Below are positions 15,957-25,309 of a DNA stretch of 45,079 nucleotides, in pieces. The position numbers and the translations under genes were made by a program. The notes below the pieces were generated by a model, which was given only the letters and a program-made list of their open reading frames with translations, was not told the DNA's origin and searched no databases. Positions within the stretch are counted from its first letter, which is position 1. Every line of letters starts with the position of its first letter. Source of the stretch: a virus; the IMG/VR virus record IMGVR_UViG_3300045930_000092, positions 1-45,079 of that record; one strand, given 5' to 3'.

Positions 15957-18900
15957 TGGCTTCGATCGACGAGCGAATCGTTTCCATCAGCTTCGAGAAC
16001 GCCAAGTTCGAGGCTGGAGTGGCGCAGACGATGCAGACCATCTCCAAGCTGAACATAGCTCTTCGCACCATCGGATCGGACATCAGTTTCGCCAAGATCG
16101 AGGCGGAGTCCCACCGGGTCACCTTCCAGGGGCCGATCCTGGCCATCGACAAGTTGAAGGCGAAGATCGCGTCGCTCACGCCTGGCAACGTCTTCGCCGA
16201 GATGGAACGAGCGGCCAGTCGGGTCTCCTTCCAGGGGATCATCACGGCCATCGATCGGGTCAAGGCCAAGTTCGCCACGGCCAGCTCTACTACGGCTTTC
16301 GACGAGGTCGAGAGAGCAGCCGACCGGATCAGCTTCTCCGGCTTGCTCACTGCGATCGAGAATGTCGCATCGAGGTTCACCCTCATCAAGACGGCAGCAT
16401 CGGTGGCTCTGGGCGGAGTCGCTGCTCAGATCGCCATGCAGACCGCACAGCTGGCCAAGTCGCTGGCTCTGGGTCCGATCATCGCCGGGTTCCAGGAATA
16501 TTCCACCAATCTGAACTCGATCCAGACGATCCTGGCCAACACGCAGGCCCAGGGGACCAACCTTCAGGACGTCAACCGCGCGCTGACGCAGCTGAACGCA
16601 TATTCCGACCAGACGATCTACAACTTCGGTCAGATGGCCAATGCCATCGGCCTGTTCACCGCGGCTGGTGTGGACCTGGACACGTCGGTCAACGCGATCA
16701 AGGGCATCGCCAACCTGGCAGCGCTGTCAGGTTCGAACGCCGAGCAGGCCACCCACGCCATGCAGCAGCTGTCTCAGGCTGTTGCGGCTGGCAAGGTGAC
16801 GATGCAGGACTGGATCTCCGTCCGGAACGCCGGGCTGGGCGGAGAGGTCTTCCAGAAGGCTCTCTTCGACACGGCCAAGGCACTCGGAACGATCAAGAAC
16901 GTCGACATGGGCACGACGTTCGAGGAGTGGAAGAAGCAGGGCAACAGCTTCACCAAGTCCCTCAGCGAGACCCAGGACGAGACCGAGAGCACCGCCAAGG
17001 TCATGGCCAAGGCTCGCAAAGACGCGGCCGAGACCATCAAGGACGCGGAGGAAGCTTCCGCTGAAGCGGTCGAAGCTGCAGAGGATCGGGTCAAGGATGC
17101 CAGGGAATCGTCGGCCGAGGCCACTGCTGCTGCGGCCAAGAGGGTCAAGGAGGCTCAGGAGTCAGCGGCAGAGGCCACTGCCAATGCAGCCGAGAAGGTC
17201 CGAGCCGCGCACGAGGCTGTCACCGAAGCTGCCAAGCAGGCCGCAAGGGACCTCAGAGACGCTCAGGAAGCTCAGCGACAGACGATCAAGCAGTCGGCGG
17301 AAGACGTCAAGGCTGCTCTGGAGAGTGTCACTGAAGCTCGGAAGCGACTGATCGAGGCTCTGAAGCCGCCCAGCGAGGACGAGCTTCAGGCTGCGACAGA
17401 CAAGCTCAGGACGGCCCAGCTGGATCAGGCTGATCTCGCCGATGCGATCACTCTCGCTCAGAGAGAGCAGACGCGAGCTGCTCAGGATCTGGCGGCGGCC
17501 CAGGATCGTCTGGACAGGCTGAAGACCGCTGGAGCTGATCCCGCGGAGATCCAAGCGGCCACGCGAGCTCTGGAGGATGCTCAGAAGAGGGCCACTGACT
17601 CGGCTGACGCCGTCGAACGGGCACAGATCCGACAACGTGACGCCACTCGTGATGTCACCGACGCTGAGAAGGATCTGCAGGAGACCCGGGAGAAGGGCAC
17701 CAAGCAGGACGAGAGGGTCAAGGACGCTCGGGACGCTCTCACCGAAGCTCTGGATCGCTACGAAGAGGCCCAGAGGCGGGCCGATCGCGCAAACAAGGCC
17801 GCGGCTGCGGGTGTCGCTGAAGCTCGCAAGAGGGGCGCCGAACAACAGCGTCTGGCCGGAGAAAGGCTGGCCGAGGCCGAGAAGGACCAGGCCAAGACCA
17901 TCGTCGATGCTCGCGAATCGGTGGCAGAGGCCGAGAAGGACCAGGCCAAGACCATCGTCAACGCCCGAGAGTCCATCAAGGATGCCGAAGAGGCTCAGGC
18001 CAAGGCGTCGAAGGATGCTCAGGAGCGGATCGCGAAGGCCCACGAGCAGGCTGCCAAGCAGATCGAGGATGCGCGGAAGTCCACTCAGAAGGAAGCTACG
18101 ACGTGGCTGACCTCTGAGGTTCTGACCAAGACGCTGTCGCAGTTCACTGGCGACATGACGGATGCGCAATTGGCTGCGATGGGCTTCAACGAGGAGCAGA
18201 TCAAGTCCATTCAGCAGATGGCCAAGACGGCCAAGGCCTCGGCTACCGAGGTCAAGACGCTGAAGCAGACCTTCGATGTGGCCAAGGAGTCGATTGGTTC
18301 GGGTTGGTCCGAAACGTTCAAGATCATATTTGGCAACTTCAAGGAAGCCAAGGGCACGTTCACGGGTCTATCGAACTCGATCGGCGAGTTCATCAAGACG
18401 AACGCCGAAGGCCGCAACAAGGTCCTCAAAGACTGGAAGGAGCTCGGCGGCCGTACGGAGCTGATCAAGGGGATCCAGACCGCGTTCGAGAACGTGATGG
18501 CGATCCTCAAGCCGGTCAGCGACGCCTTCCACGACATATTCCCGAAGAAGACCGCCGACGAGCTGTTGGAGATGACGAAGAGGTTCACGGCGTTCGCCGA
18601 GAGCCTCAAGCCGTCTCCGGAGGCCGTCGACGCGCTCCGGCGCATATTTGGCGGGCTGTTCGCGGTGTTCGACATCGCCAAGACCGTCATCGGGGAAGTC
18701 ATCGGACTGGTCTTCGATCTGTTCGGGATTGCCGGAGAAGGCTCCGGAGGATTTGTCCAATTCCTGGCTTCGATCGGGGACTTCCTCGTAGCCGTCGACG
18801 ATGCCGTGATCAAGGGCGGGGCCCTCAAGGGCATATTCGAGGGATTGAAGAACGTCCTTCGAGTTCCGCTCGAGCTGATCAAGGAGATCGCGGGCGCGAT

Positions 18901-21880
18901 CGGCGAGATGTTCTTCGGTGCAGATCCGAAGAAGGCCGAGGGTGTTGCAACCTCGATGGAGAAGCTGGGCGATTCCCTCAAGCCCATGAAGGGCGTCATC
19001 GACGACGTCGTCGCAGGCTGGGACAAGTTCGTCGACATCCTGGGCGACGTCAAGGAGATGGTCGAGCCGGGCATCACCAACCTGCTCGACTGGCTGGGCG
19101 ACCTTGGCAAGATGATCGCCGAGAAGTTCAACGGCATGAACTGGAACGATGCCGTCGACGCGATCCAGACGGGTCTCATCGCTGGCATATTCCTCAAGAT
19201 CTCCCAGGCGGTCAAGGACGGTCTGAACGTCGACTTCGGTGGAGGGACGATCAAGAAGCTCGGAGATGCTCTGGGCGCCTTGACCGACAACCTCAAGGCC
19301 ATGCAGCGCGGCATCCAGGTGACGACGCTGTTGGAGATCGCGATCGCCATCGGGCTTCTGGCCGCAGGTATCTTCGTCCTGTCTCAGATCCCGGCGGACA
19401 AGCTGTCCAAGGCGATGACGGCTGTCGCAGTGGGTCTGGCTCAGCTGATCGGCGCGGTGTACCTCCTGACCATCGCCTCGAAGGGTGGTCTGGGCTTCAA
19501 GATCGGCGTCATCGCTGCGTCGATGATCCTCCTGGCTACGGCGGTGACCATTCTCGCCGTCGCTATGAAGATCATGTCGACGATGTCCTGGGAGGAGATC
19601 GCCAAGGGCATTGCCGGTATCGCCGGTGCTCTGGTGGCTGTGGGAATCGCGACCAAGCTCATGAACGGCCCAAAGCTGCTCGTGACGGCTGCGGCTCTCA
19701 TCCCGATCGCCATCGCACTGAATCTTCTCGCAATCGCGATGAAGATCATGTCCTCTCTGAAGTGGGAGGAGCTCGCCAAGGGAATCGTCGGCATCGCTGG
19801 TGCTCTCGGTGCGATTGCACTCGCCATGTCAATCATGCCGGGCAACATGATCCTCACAGGGGTCGGTTTGACGATCGTCGCGGCAGGGCTGATCCTGCTC
19901 TCGTCCGCGGTGTCCGTGTTCGGCAAGATGGACATGAAGACGATGCTCCAAGGCCTGATCGGTGTGGCTGCGGCGATCATGCTCATTGCAGGCGCGATGA
20001 TGCTCATGCCGCCGAACCTGCCGCTGACGGCTGCTGGGCTCGTTCTGGTTGCCATCGCCCTGAACGGGATTGCCACAGCCGTGGCGATCATGGGCAGTCT
20101 GGACATCGGGACCCTGGTCAAGGGCATCATCGGCATCGGTGGGGCACTGTTGGTCCTCGCCGGTGGTCTATATCTGATGCAGGGGGCGATCGGTGGAGCG
20201 GCTGCACTGTTGCTCGCAGCTGCAGCGCTGGCAATCCTGGGACCGGCTATTGCCTTCATGGGACAGCTGGAGTGGAAGACCATCCTCAAGGGCCTCGGTG
20301 CCATGGTCGCCATATTGGCAGTCCTGGCGATCGTGGGTGCTCTTGCTTCTGCTCCGTTGACCGCGCTGGGCTTGGCACTAGGCGCCATTGGTTTGGGCAT
20401 GCTCGTCATATCTGCGGCGCTGTCGCTCTTCGTACTCGCCCTGGCACAGCTCGGGGAACAGGGTCCGAAGGCAATAGCGGCGATGGTGGCGGCATTCGGC
20501 GCCTTCCTGCTCGTTCTCCCGAAGCTGATTATCGATTTCCTCAAGGGACTCGTGGTCATCGTCGGGGAGATCGTCAAGATCGCGCCTGCGATTGCGGAAG
20601 GCCTGGTGAAGATCGCAACCACCTTGCTGGACGCGATCATAGCCCTGTCGCCCAAGATCGCCGAAGCGATCACGGCTCTCGTCGTTCTCATCGCGCAGGT
20701 GCTGTCGGAGAACGTTCCGACACTGGCTGCGGCTGGTCTGGCTCTGATCCTGGGGCTGCTGACGGCCATCCGGGACAAGCTGCCGGATGTGATGGAGACG
20801 GCGACGGATGTCGTCGTCAAGTTCATCGAGGGGCTCGGGAACAACCTGCCGAGGATCGTTGCGGCGGGCGCCAAGACATTGACGAAGTTCCTGTTCGGGA
20901 TCACAGAGAAGATCCCGAACGTCCTGCCGGTAGTGGCCAAGATGATCACCACGTTCCTGGACGGGGTGACCAAGCATATTCCGGCTGTCGTCAGGTCGGC
21001 GACGAACATGATCGTCAAGTTCCTGAACGAGATCGCCAAGTCGGTTCCCAGGTTCATCGCTGCGGGAACCAACATCATCCTGAAGTTCATGGACGGCATC
21101 ATCGAGGCCATCCCGAAGCTCAGGAAGAAGGCGCTGGAACTGGCACGGACGTTCCTCAACAACCTGGCCAAGGGCCTGGTAGGACTGGTCGATGCGGGGT
21201 TCGACGCCGTCATCGACTTCCTGCACGGGATCGCCAACTCGATCCGCACCAACCGCAAGGATCTGTTCGAAGCCGGTCTCGATATCGCCAAGGCGATTGT
21301 CGAGGGTATCGTCGATGGTCTCGGATGGGTGGCCCAGAAGGTCATTCGCCCGGTCATCGACAGCTTGTTCAGCTGGCTACCGGACAAGATCAAGAAGATG
21401 CTGGGCATCCACTCGCCTTCCAAGGTGTTCATGGAGATTGGCGAGAACATGATGATGGGCCTGGCCGTGGGCATCCAGGACACCACGGACACGGTCGGAT
21501 CCAGCATGGAGGACGCAGCCAGCAAGATCATGAAGACTGCGGACTCCGCCTTCGGCGATATTTCCCTCGAAGGGATCGTCGATATGGAACCGGTCATAAC
21601 GCCGGTCCTCGACCTCAGTCAGGTCGAGAAGGATGCCAAGGGGCTGGCGGATCTCACGAACGTCACACCCATCACCGCGGCAGCTTCGTACAGCCAAGCG
21701 GCGGCCATATCTGACGCGCAGCAACAGGCTGCACAGGATGGTCAGGCTGCTGCCGGAGGAATCACCTTCTCCTACGAACAGAACAACTACTCACCCGAGG
21801 CGTTGTCTGACGTGGAGATCTATCGCCAGACGAAGAACCAGCTCTCAACCGTCAGGCAGGGGCTGGGTCTGGCATCGTAA
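15956..21880 (+). CDS. Tape measure protein
   Basis: A 1974-residue protein that sets tail length and takes part in DNA injection. I place the start at GTG 15956 (MASIDERIVSISFENAKF), which overlaps the upstream stop and follows GGAGGTGACC; an ATG at 15935 would add seven residues. Residues ~160-335 contain a conserved helical segment (LNSIQTILANTQAQGTNLQD). Residues ~340-710 are an Ala/Glu/Lys-rich coiled coil that splits the otherwise familiar NSFTKSLSE ... TTWLTSEVL segment. Residues ~1100-1550 hold many hydrophobic helices. The C-terminal part has HSPSKVFMEIGENMMMGL, typical of siphovirus tape measures. Confidence 0.92.
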   Translation: MASIDERIVSISFENAKFEAGVAQTMQTISKLNIALRTIGSDISFAKIEAESHRVTFQGPILAIDKLKAKIASLTPGNVFAEMERAASRVSFQGIITAIDRVKAKFATASSTTAFDEVERAADRISFSGLLTAIENVASRFTLIKTAASVALGGVAAQIAMQTAQLAKSLALGPIIAGFQEYSTNLNSIQTILANTQAQGTNLQDVNRALTQLNAYSDQTIYNFGQMANAIGLFTAAGVDLDTSVNAIKGIANLAALSGSNAEQATHAMQQLSQAVAAGKVTMQDWISVRNAGLGGEVFQKALFDTAKALGTIKNVDMGTTFEEWKKQGNSFTKSLSETQDETESTAKVMAKARKDAAETIKDAEEASAEAVEAAEDRVKDARESSAEATAAAAKRVKEAQESAAEATANAAEKVRAAHEAVTEAAKQAARDLRDAQEAQRQTIKQSAEDVKAALESVTEARKRLIEALKPPSEDELQAATDKLRTAQLDQADLADAITLAQREQTRAAQDLAAAQDRLDRLKTAGADPAEIQAATRALEDAQKRATDSADAVERAQIRQRDATRDVTDAEKDLQETREKGTKQDERVKDARDALTEALDRYEEAQRRADRANKAAAAGVAEARKRGAEQQRLAGERLAEAEKDQAKTIVDARESVAEAEKDQAKTIVNARESIKDAEEAQAKASKDAQERIAKAHEQAAKQIEDARKSTQKEATTWLTSEVLTKTLSQFTGDMTDAQLAAMGFNEEQIKSIQQMAKTAKASATEVKTLKQTFDVAKESIGSGWSETFKIIFGNFKEAKGTFTGLSNSIGEFIKTNAEGRNKVLKDWKELGGRTELIKGIQTAFENVMAILKPVSDAFHDIFPKKTADELLEMTKRFTAFAESLKPSPEAVDALRRIFGGLFAVFDIAKTVIGEVIGLVFDLFGIAGEGSGGFVQFLASIGDFLVAVDDAVIKGGALKGIFEGLKNVLRVPLELIKEIAGAIGEMFFGADPKKAEGVATSMEKLGDSLKPMKGVIDDVVAGWDKFVDILGDVKEMVEPGITNLLDWLGDLGKMIAEKFNGMNWNDAVDAIQTGLIAGIFLKISQAVKDGLNVDFGGGTIKKLGDALGALTDNLKAMQRGIQVTTLLEIAIAIGLLAAGIFVLSQIPADKLSKAMTAVAVGLAQLIGAVYLLTIASKGGLGFKIGVIAASMILLATAVTILAVAMKIMSTMSWEEIAKGIAGIAGALVAVGIATKLMNGPKLLVTAAALIPIAIALNLLAIAMKIMSSLKWEELAKGIVGIAGALGAIALAMSIMPGNMILTGVGLTIVAAGLILLSSAVSVFGKMDMKTMLQGLIGVAAAIMLIAGAMMLMPPNLPLTAAGLVLVAIALNGIATAVAIMGSLDIGTLVKGIIGIGGALLVLAGGLYLMQGAIGGAAALLLAAAALAILGPAIAFMGQLEWKTILKGLGAMVAILAVLAIVGALASAPLTALGLALGAIGLGMLVISAALSLFVLALAQLGEQGPKAIAAMVAAFGAFLLVLPKLIIDFLKGLVVIVGEIVKIAPAIAEGLVKIATTLLDAIIALSPKIAEAITALVVLIAQVLSENVPTLAAAGLALILGLLTAIRDKLPDVMETATDVVVKFIEGLGNNLPRIVAAGAKTLTKFLFGITEKIPNVLPVVAKMITTFLDGVTKHIPAVVRSATNMIVKFLNEIAKSVPRFIAAGTNIILKFMDGIIEAIPKLRKKALELARTFLNNLAKGLVGLVDAGFDAVIDFLHGIANSIRTNRKDLFEAGLDIAKAIVEGIVDGLGWVAQKVIRPVIDSLFSWLPDKIKKMLGIHSPSKVFMEIGENMMMGLAVGIQDTTDTVGSSMEDAASKIMKTADSAFGDISLEGIVDMEPVITPVLDLSQVEKDAKGLADLTNVTPITAAASYSQAAAISDAQQQAAQDGQAAAGGITFSYEQNNYSPEALSDVEIYRQTKNQLSTVRQGLGLAS

Positions 21881-22006
21881 GCGTGGGGGGCCGAGGAGAA
21901 AAGTCTCGGCCTCCCGCACCTTGGCCGGGCTCTGGAAAGCGTCTCGCTCGAGACTCCTTCGTGTCAACAGGGCCCGGTCAAGGCCATATTCCAGAGAGGA
22001 GGTCTG
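21881..22006 (+). other. Intergenic stem-loop after tape measure
   Basis: An 11-base-pair stem pairs 21885-21895 with 21905-21915 (one G-U pair) around the loop GAGAAAAGT. No T-run follows, so this does not look like an intrinsic terminator. It may be an RNA processing site or a stabiliser between the tape measure and baseplate genes. AGAGAGGAGG at 21991-22000 is the ribosome site of the next gene. Confidence 0.5.
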
Positions 22007-22855
22007 ATGCTGACGAAGTTGGAAGTGTTCAGCTCGAACGAGTCCGCTGCAGAGCTTCCTCTGGGCGGCTTCATGGCCAACGACGATCCGATCCATATTC
22101 GGAACATGGACGGACTGGGGCCGGTCAAGGCCGAGATCACGTCGACCAATCTCGCCTCAGGGCGGGGTGAGGTCCCACAGGGCAGCAACACGGGGAAGCG
22201 CAACATCGTTCTCGCCCTGGGTTTCAACCCGGACTGGCGGGTCATGACGCTCACGTCGCTACGTCAGCGCCTCTACGAATACTTCATGCCCGAGGAGTGG
22301 ACCAAGCTCCGCTTCTTCAGCGACGAGCTCCCCACCGTCGACATCGAAGGCGTCGTCGAGAGCGTGGAGCCGAACATCTTCTCGCAGGACCCGGAGTTCC
22401 AGGTATCGGTGATCTGCCACAAGCCTGATTTCATCGAGTCTGACGCCACGGTGTATTTCGGTGTCGTGGACGACGGCTCGACAGAGCTCGAATTCGACTA
22501 CATCGGGACGGTCACGACCGGATACGAGCTCCGCATCGACAGGACACCCACCAACCCGTCCTACACGGGTGACATCACGGTGGTCACGAAGTCTCCGTCA
22601 ACGCCTCAGCAGTTCAAGGCTGTCGGAGTGACGATCGACACCGACCAATACTTCAAGCTGAGCAGCGTCCAGGGCGCCAAGCGAGTCCAGGAGATCGATC
22701 TTCTCGACGGAGAGACGACCAACATTCTCAGCAAGATGACGGACGACTCGGTCTGGCCCCAGCTCAAGAAGGGGAAGAACTACGTCAGCGTCGCCGGTGC
22801 GGAGCCAGGGCAGAACTGGTCGCTTGCATATTTCAACCGGTTCGGGGGTCTCTAG
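22007..22855 (+). CDS. Distal tail protein (Dit-like)
   Basis: A 282-residue protein, the probable hub ring at the tail tip. An N-terminal segment (PIHIRNMDGLGPVKAEITST), GKRNIVLALGFNPDWRVMTL and a beta-rich middle (VDIEGVVESVEPNIFSQDPE) match siphovirus distal tail proteins. It follows the tape measure as usual and its TAG overlaps the next gene's GTG by one base. Confidence 0.78.
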   Translation: MLTKLEVFSSNESAAELPLGGFMANDDPIHIRNMDGLGPVKAEITSTNLASGRGEVPQGSNTGKRNIVLALGFNPDWRVMTLTSLRQRLYEYFMPEEWTKLRFFSDELPTVDIEGVVESVEPNIFSQDPEFQVSVICHKPDFIESDATVYFGVVDDGSTELEFDYIGTVTTGYELRIDRTPTNPSYTGDITVVTKSPSTPQQFKAVGVTIDTDQYFKLSSVQGAKRVQEIDLLDGETTNILSKMTDDSVWPQLKKGKNYVSVAGAEPGQNWSLAYFNRFGGL

Positions 22856-24042
22856 TGGACCTTTACACGCTGACGCCGAACTTCCTCGACAAGGATGTCA
22901 TCGACGACTTCGTGTCAGCGATCTGGACCGAGCGATATTCCTCCGCGGGAGACACCCAGCTCGTGGTCCAGGCCAACGATGAGAACGTGTCCAAGCTGGC
23001 TCCTGGGACATATCTGGCGCTTCGAGGGACCAAGGAGGTCATGGAGCTCCAGACTCAGGACATCGAGAGCGGCCTTCTGAAGGTGGTGGGGGCCAGCATG
23101 CTGCAGACCCTCAACCAGAGGATCATCTGGTTCAGGAACCCTTCCTACACCTCAGACGGCGATAACGGTCCCAAGATCGTCGACTACAGCGACGACACAA
23201 AGAAGATCGGCGCATTTCTGGCCGATGTCGTCACCAAGATGGCCATCAATCCTGTTACCCAAGCTGGTCTCAGCTCCGACGCCCAGCTTGACTGGGACTT
23301 CGAGAAGTTGGATCATCTCTCGCTTGGCCCAACAGACGCCGGTGGGGTTGTGGAGCGCTACACGATCCCAACCGGTGGTCTCTACGACGGGATCAAGACG
23401 CTGGCCGAACAGGAAGAGCTCGGAGTCCGGGTATATTTGGACTCCGCCGATCCCATCCTGGGCTACGACCTCAAGTTCTCGTCCTATCGCGGCAAGGATC
23501 GCACCACCGGCGGTACGGATCCTCTGGTGAGGCTGTCTCCGGACATGGACACACTCTCGGGCCTGAAGGAGGTCCGGTCGATCGCGATGTTCAAGAACGT
23601 GTGCTACGTCTGGTATCAGAACAAGGTCTACACGCGTTATCTGCCTCCCTGGTCGGATACCAGCAAGCCCGAGGGCTTCGAACGCCGAAGCATGGTCACC
23701 GATGCCGAGGGGGAGCCAGTCGGTCACAAGGTTCAATGGGGGCAAGGGATCTATGGCGGCGGTGGAGGTTGGAGCACGGTTGTAGTCGATACGGACGACA
23801 TCAACAAGTTCATCGATCAGAACGCCAAGGACGCCTTCGCCAACAACAACTACATCCAGGCCATCGACGGCGAGACGTCTCCCATGAGCGACTACAAGTA
23901 CGGAGTCGACTACGACCTGGGCGACCTGATCGAGCTGGTGGGGATCACCGGTGCCACATCCAAGGCTCGGGTGATCGAGTACATCCGATCGCAGGATGCT
24001 GCAGGTGAGAGGGAATACCCGACGATCTCGGTGATCCAGTGA
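22855..24042 (+). CDS. Tail protein, ReqiPepy6 Gp37-like
   Basis: A 395-residue protein beginning at GTG 22855. Features are NFLDKDVIDDFVSAIWTERY, LAPGTYLALRGTKEVMELQ, an aromatic stretch RIIWFRNPSYTSDGDN and the C-terminal DYDLGDLIELVGITGATSKA. These fit the Gp37-like family of actinophage baseplate proteins, which resemble the base of tail-associated lysins. No lytic domain is visible at the C-terminus. Confidence 0.75.
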   Translation: MDLYTLTPNFLDKDVIDDFVSAIWTERYSSAGDTQLVVQANDENVSKLAPGTYLALRGTKEVMELQTQDIESGLLKVVGASMLQTLNQRIIWFRNPSYTSDGDNGPKIVDYSDDTKKIGAFLADVVTKMAINPVTQAGLSSDAQLDWDFEKLDHLSLGPTDAGGVVERYTIPTGGLYDGIKTLAEQEELGVRVYLDSADPILGYDLKFSSYRGKDRTTGGTDPLVRLSPDMDTLSGLKEVRSIAMFKNVCYVWYQNKVYTRYLPPWSDTSKPEGFERRSMVTDAEGEPVGHKVQWGQGIYGGGGGWSTVVVDTDDINKFIDQNAKDAFANNNYIQAIDGETSPMSDYKYGVDYDLGDLIELVGITGATSKARVIEYIRSQDAAGEREYPTISVIQ

Positions 24043-24257
24043 TATTTGCGATAGCGGAGGCCACGGTCCTCGGCATCGCTGCCACCGTGGCCACGCTCAT
24101 CGGGGTTGTCCTGACAGTCGCCGGTTATATCTCCAATCGGAAAACGGCTGCAGAACAAGCCAATACGGAGCAGTATCGACAACTGCTCGACTGCCGAGAG
24201 GAGAATACAAGGCTGTCAAAAGAACTGAACGAACTGAGGAGGTCACTCGATGACTAG
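24039..24257 (+). CDS. Membrane protein with coiled coil, holin-like
   Basis: This 72-residue protein starts at GTG 24039, overlapping the previous stop. A transmembrane segment spans about residues 8-30 (VLGIAATVATLIGVVLTVAG) and a charged helix follows (REENTRLSKELNELRRSLDD). Small one-TM proteins with a cytoplasmic helix in lysis regions can be holins, antiholins or spanin-like helpers. The genuine holin is more likely 24567. Confidence 0.55.
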   Translation: MIFAIAEATVLGIAATVATLIGVVLTVAGYISNRKTAAEQANTEQYRQLLDCREENTRLSKELNELRRSLDD

Positions 24258-24570
24258 GGCCGTTGCTCTGACGGTCGCCGCGTTCATCGCTACCGGCACC
24301 GGCGGTTTCCTCACCAGCCAGGCCCTGTCGCAGGGTGGTGATATTCCAGAGGAGACCATCACCATCAAGAATGGTGAGACTGGACCGCCTGGACCGGCTG
24401 GACCGGCTGGACCGGCTGGACCGAAGGGGGAGAAGGGTGATCAAGGCGCTCAAGGTCCCAAGGGGGAGCCCGGCGGGACGACGTGCCCGACTGGTTATCA
24501 GTTCGGGAAGCTGATCATCAACCATCCGGGTGGTCAGACGGTCGTGTTCGTCTGTCTCCAGCGTCCATGA
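24250..24570 (+). CDS. Membrane-anchored or secreted collagen-like protein
   Basis: A 106-residue protein with an N-terminal hydrophobic segment (AVALTVAAFIATGTGGFLTS), about fifteen Gly-X-Y triplets (GPPGPAGPAGPAGPKG and on), and a C-terminal unit with two cysteines (TTCPTGYQFGK ... VVFVCLQRP). The three-part layout predicts a short trimeric stalk outside the membrane with a disulfide-bonded cap. It sits between two membrane-protein genes of the lysis region. The function is unknown; a surface role or a lysis timing role is possible. Confidence 0.68.
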   Translation: MTRAVALTVAAFIATGTGGFLTSQALSQGGDIPEETITIKNGETGPPGPAGPAGPAGPKGEKGDQGAQGPKGEPGGTTCPTGYQFGKLIINHPGGQTVVFVCLQRP

Positions 24571-24884
24571 GCTCCACCACCTACGACAGGCTCAAGCTCC
24601 TGGCCCAGATCGTTCTCCCGGCTCTGGGTACCCTGTATTTCACGATCGCGGGAATCTGGCACCTTCCCGCCGCGGAGCAGGTGGTCGGAACAATCGTCGC
24701 CATTGACGCCTTCATCGGCGTGATTCTCAAGGTGGCCTCGGACTCCTACACCAAGGAAGGCACAGTAGGGACTATCGTCGTACACGATTCCGAGGAGAAG
24801 ACGACGTTCACGATCGAGCAGGAGATGGAGCCGGAAAAGCTGATGGAGAAGAAGGAGGTCACGTTCAAGGTAAGAAAGGCTTGA
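24567..24884 (+). CDS. Holin (r1t-like)
   Basis: This 105-residue protein has two hydrophobic segments (LKLLAQIVLPALGTLYFTIA and VVGTIVAIDAFIGVILKVAS) joined by IWHLPAAEQ, the pattern of r1t-type phage holins that open the inner membrane at lysis. A charged C-terminal tail follows. It overlaps the collagen-like gene by 4 bases. Confidence 0.8.
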   Translation: MSSTTYDRLKLLAQIVLPALGTLYFTIAGIWHLPAAEQVVGTIVAIDAFIGVILKVASDSYTKEGTVGTIVVHDSEEKTTFTIEQEMEPEKLMEKKEVTFKVRKA

Positions 24885-24970
24885 GTGGACTGGCAATAGC
24901 GCTGGTCTGCTTGGTCTGCTTGGAGATTCTCGGAGTCATCTGGGTCTTAGCGAGCCTCCCAGGGTTGTAA
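24881..24970 (+). CDS. 29-residue membrane peptide after holin
   Basis: A short frame from TTG 24881, overlapping the holin stop. The whole product is one hydrophobic helix (GLAIALVCLVCLEILGVIWV) with two Cys. AAAGG lies just upstream. A second small membrane peptide after a holin could tune lysis. Because of size and the weak start it is only a candidate gene. Confidence 0.42.
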   Translation: MSGLAIALVCLVCLEILGVIWVLASLPGL

Positions 24971-24978
24971 CGGGATAT

Positions 24979-25009
24979 TCGCGGCTAAAACACCGCGTAT
25001 AGTGAGAAC
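24979..25009 (+). promoter_or_regulatory. Cassette promoter copy 1
   Basis: First of nine gapless copies of a 31-base element: TCGCG, variable bases, AAAC at positions 10-13, and a conserved right half (consensus TGTAATGAGAAC; here TATAGTGAGAAC). It lies 19 bases before the gene at 25028. Function as promoter is inferred from repetition and position. Confidence 0.72.
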
Positions 25010-25027
25010 AACCTCAAAGGAGATTAG

Positions 25028-25309
25028 ATGAAACTATTCAACCACGACGAGTCCGAGTACGACAAGCAAGTCAGACGACTGCTTCGCGAACTCGAGACGA
25101 CCGATCCTGGATCCGACCAATATGAGAAGCTCGTCGAGAGACTGAACAAGCTGCAGAAGATGCGGGCCGAAGACCGGCCCGAACGACTGTCGCCCAACAC
25201 AGCCGCTCTCGTCAGCGCCAACATTGTTGGGATCCTGATGATCATCCGACACGAGCAAGTGAACTTCATCGCTAGCAAGGCGCTCGGATTCGTCATGAGA
25301 CTGAAGTAG
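25028..25309 (+). CDS. Small coiled-coil protein, hydrophobic end
   Basis: A 93-residue product, ATG 25028 behind AAAGGAG. Charged helices (YDKQVRRLLRELETTD, then YEKLVERLNKLQKMRAE) precede a hydrophobic C-terminal third (TAALVSANIVGILMIIRHEQ ... ALGFVMRL) that may touch the membrane. It is the first unit of the cassette array: own promoter at 24979, own terminator at 25341. Family not recognised. Confidence 0.72.
   Translation: MKLFNHDESEYDKQVRRLLRELETTDPGSDQYEKLVERLNKLQKMRAEDRPERLSPNTAALVSANIVGILMIIRHEQVNFIASKALGFVMRLK

Noticed and set aside
19441-21597. Long open frame on the minus strand (about 718 codons) opposite the tape measure, and a 1136-codon + frame at 18304-21714
   Set aside because: Both are shadows of the GC-rich tape-measure gene; they lack ribosome sites, read as low-complexity Arg/Ser/Ala text and conflict with a certain gene.
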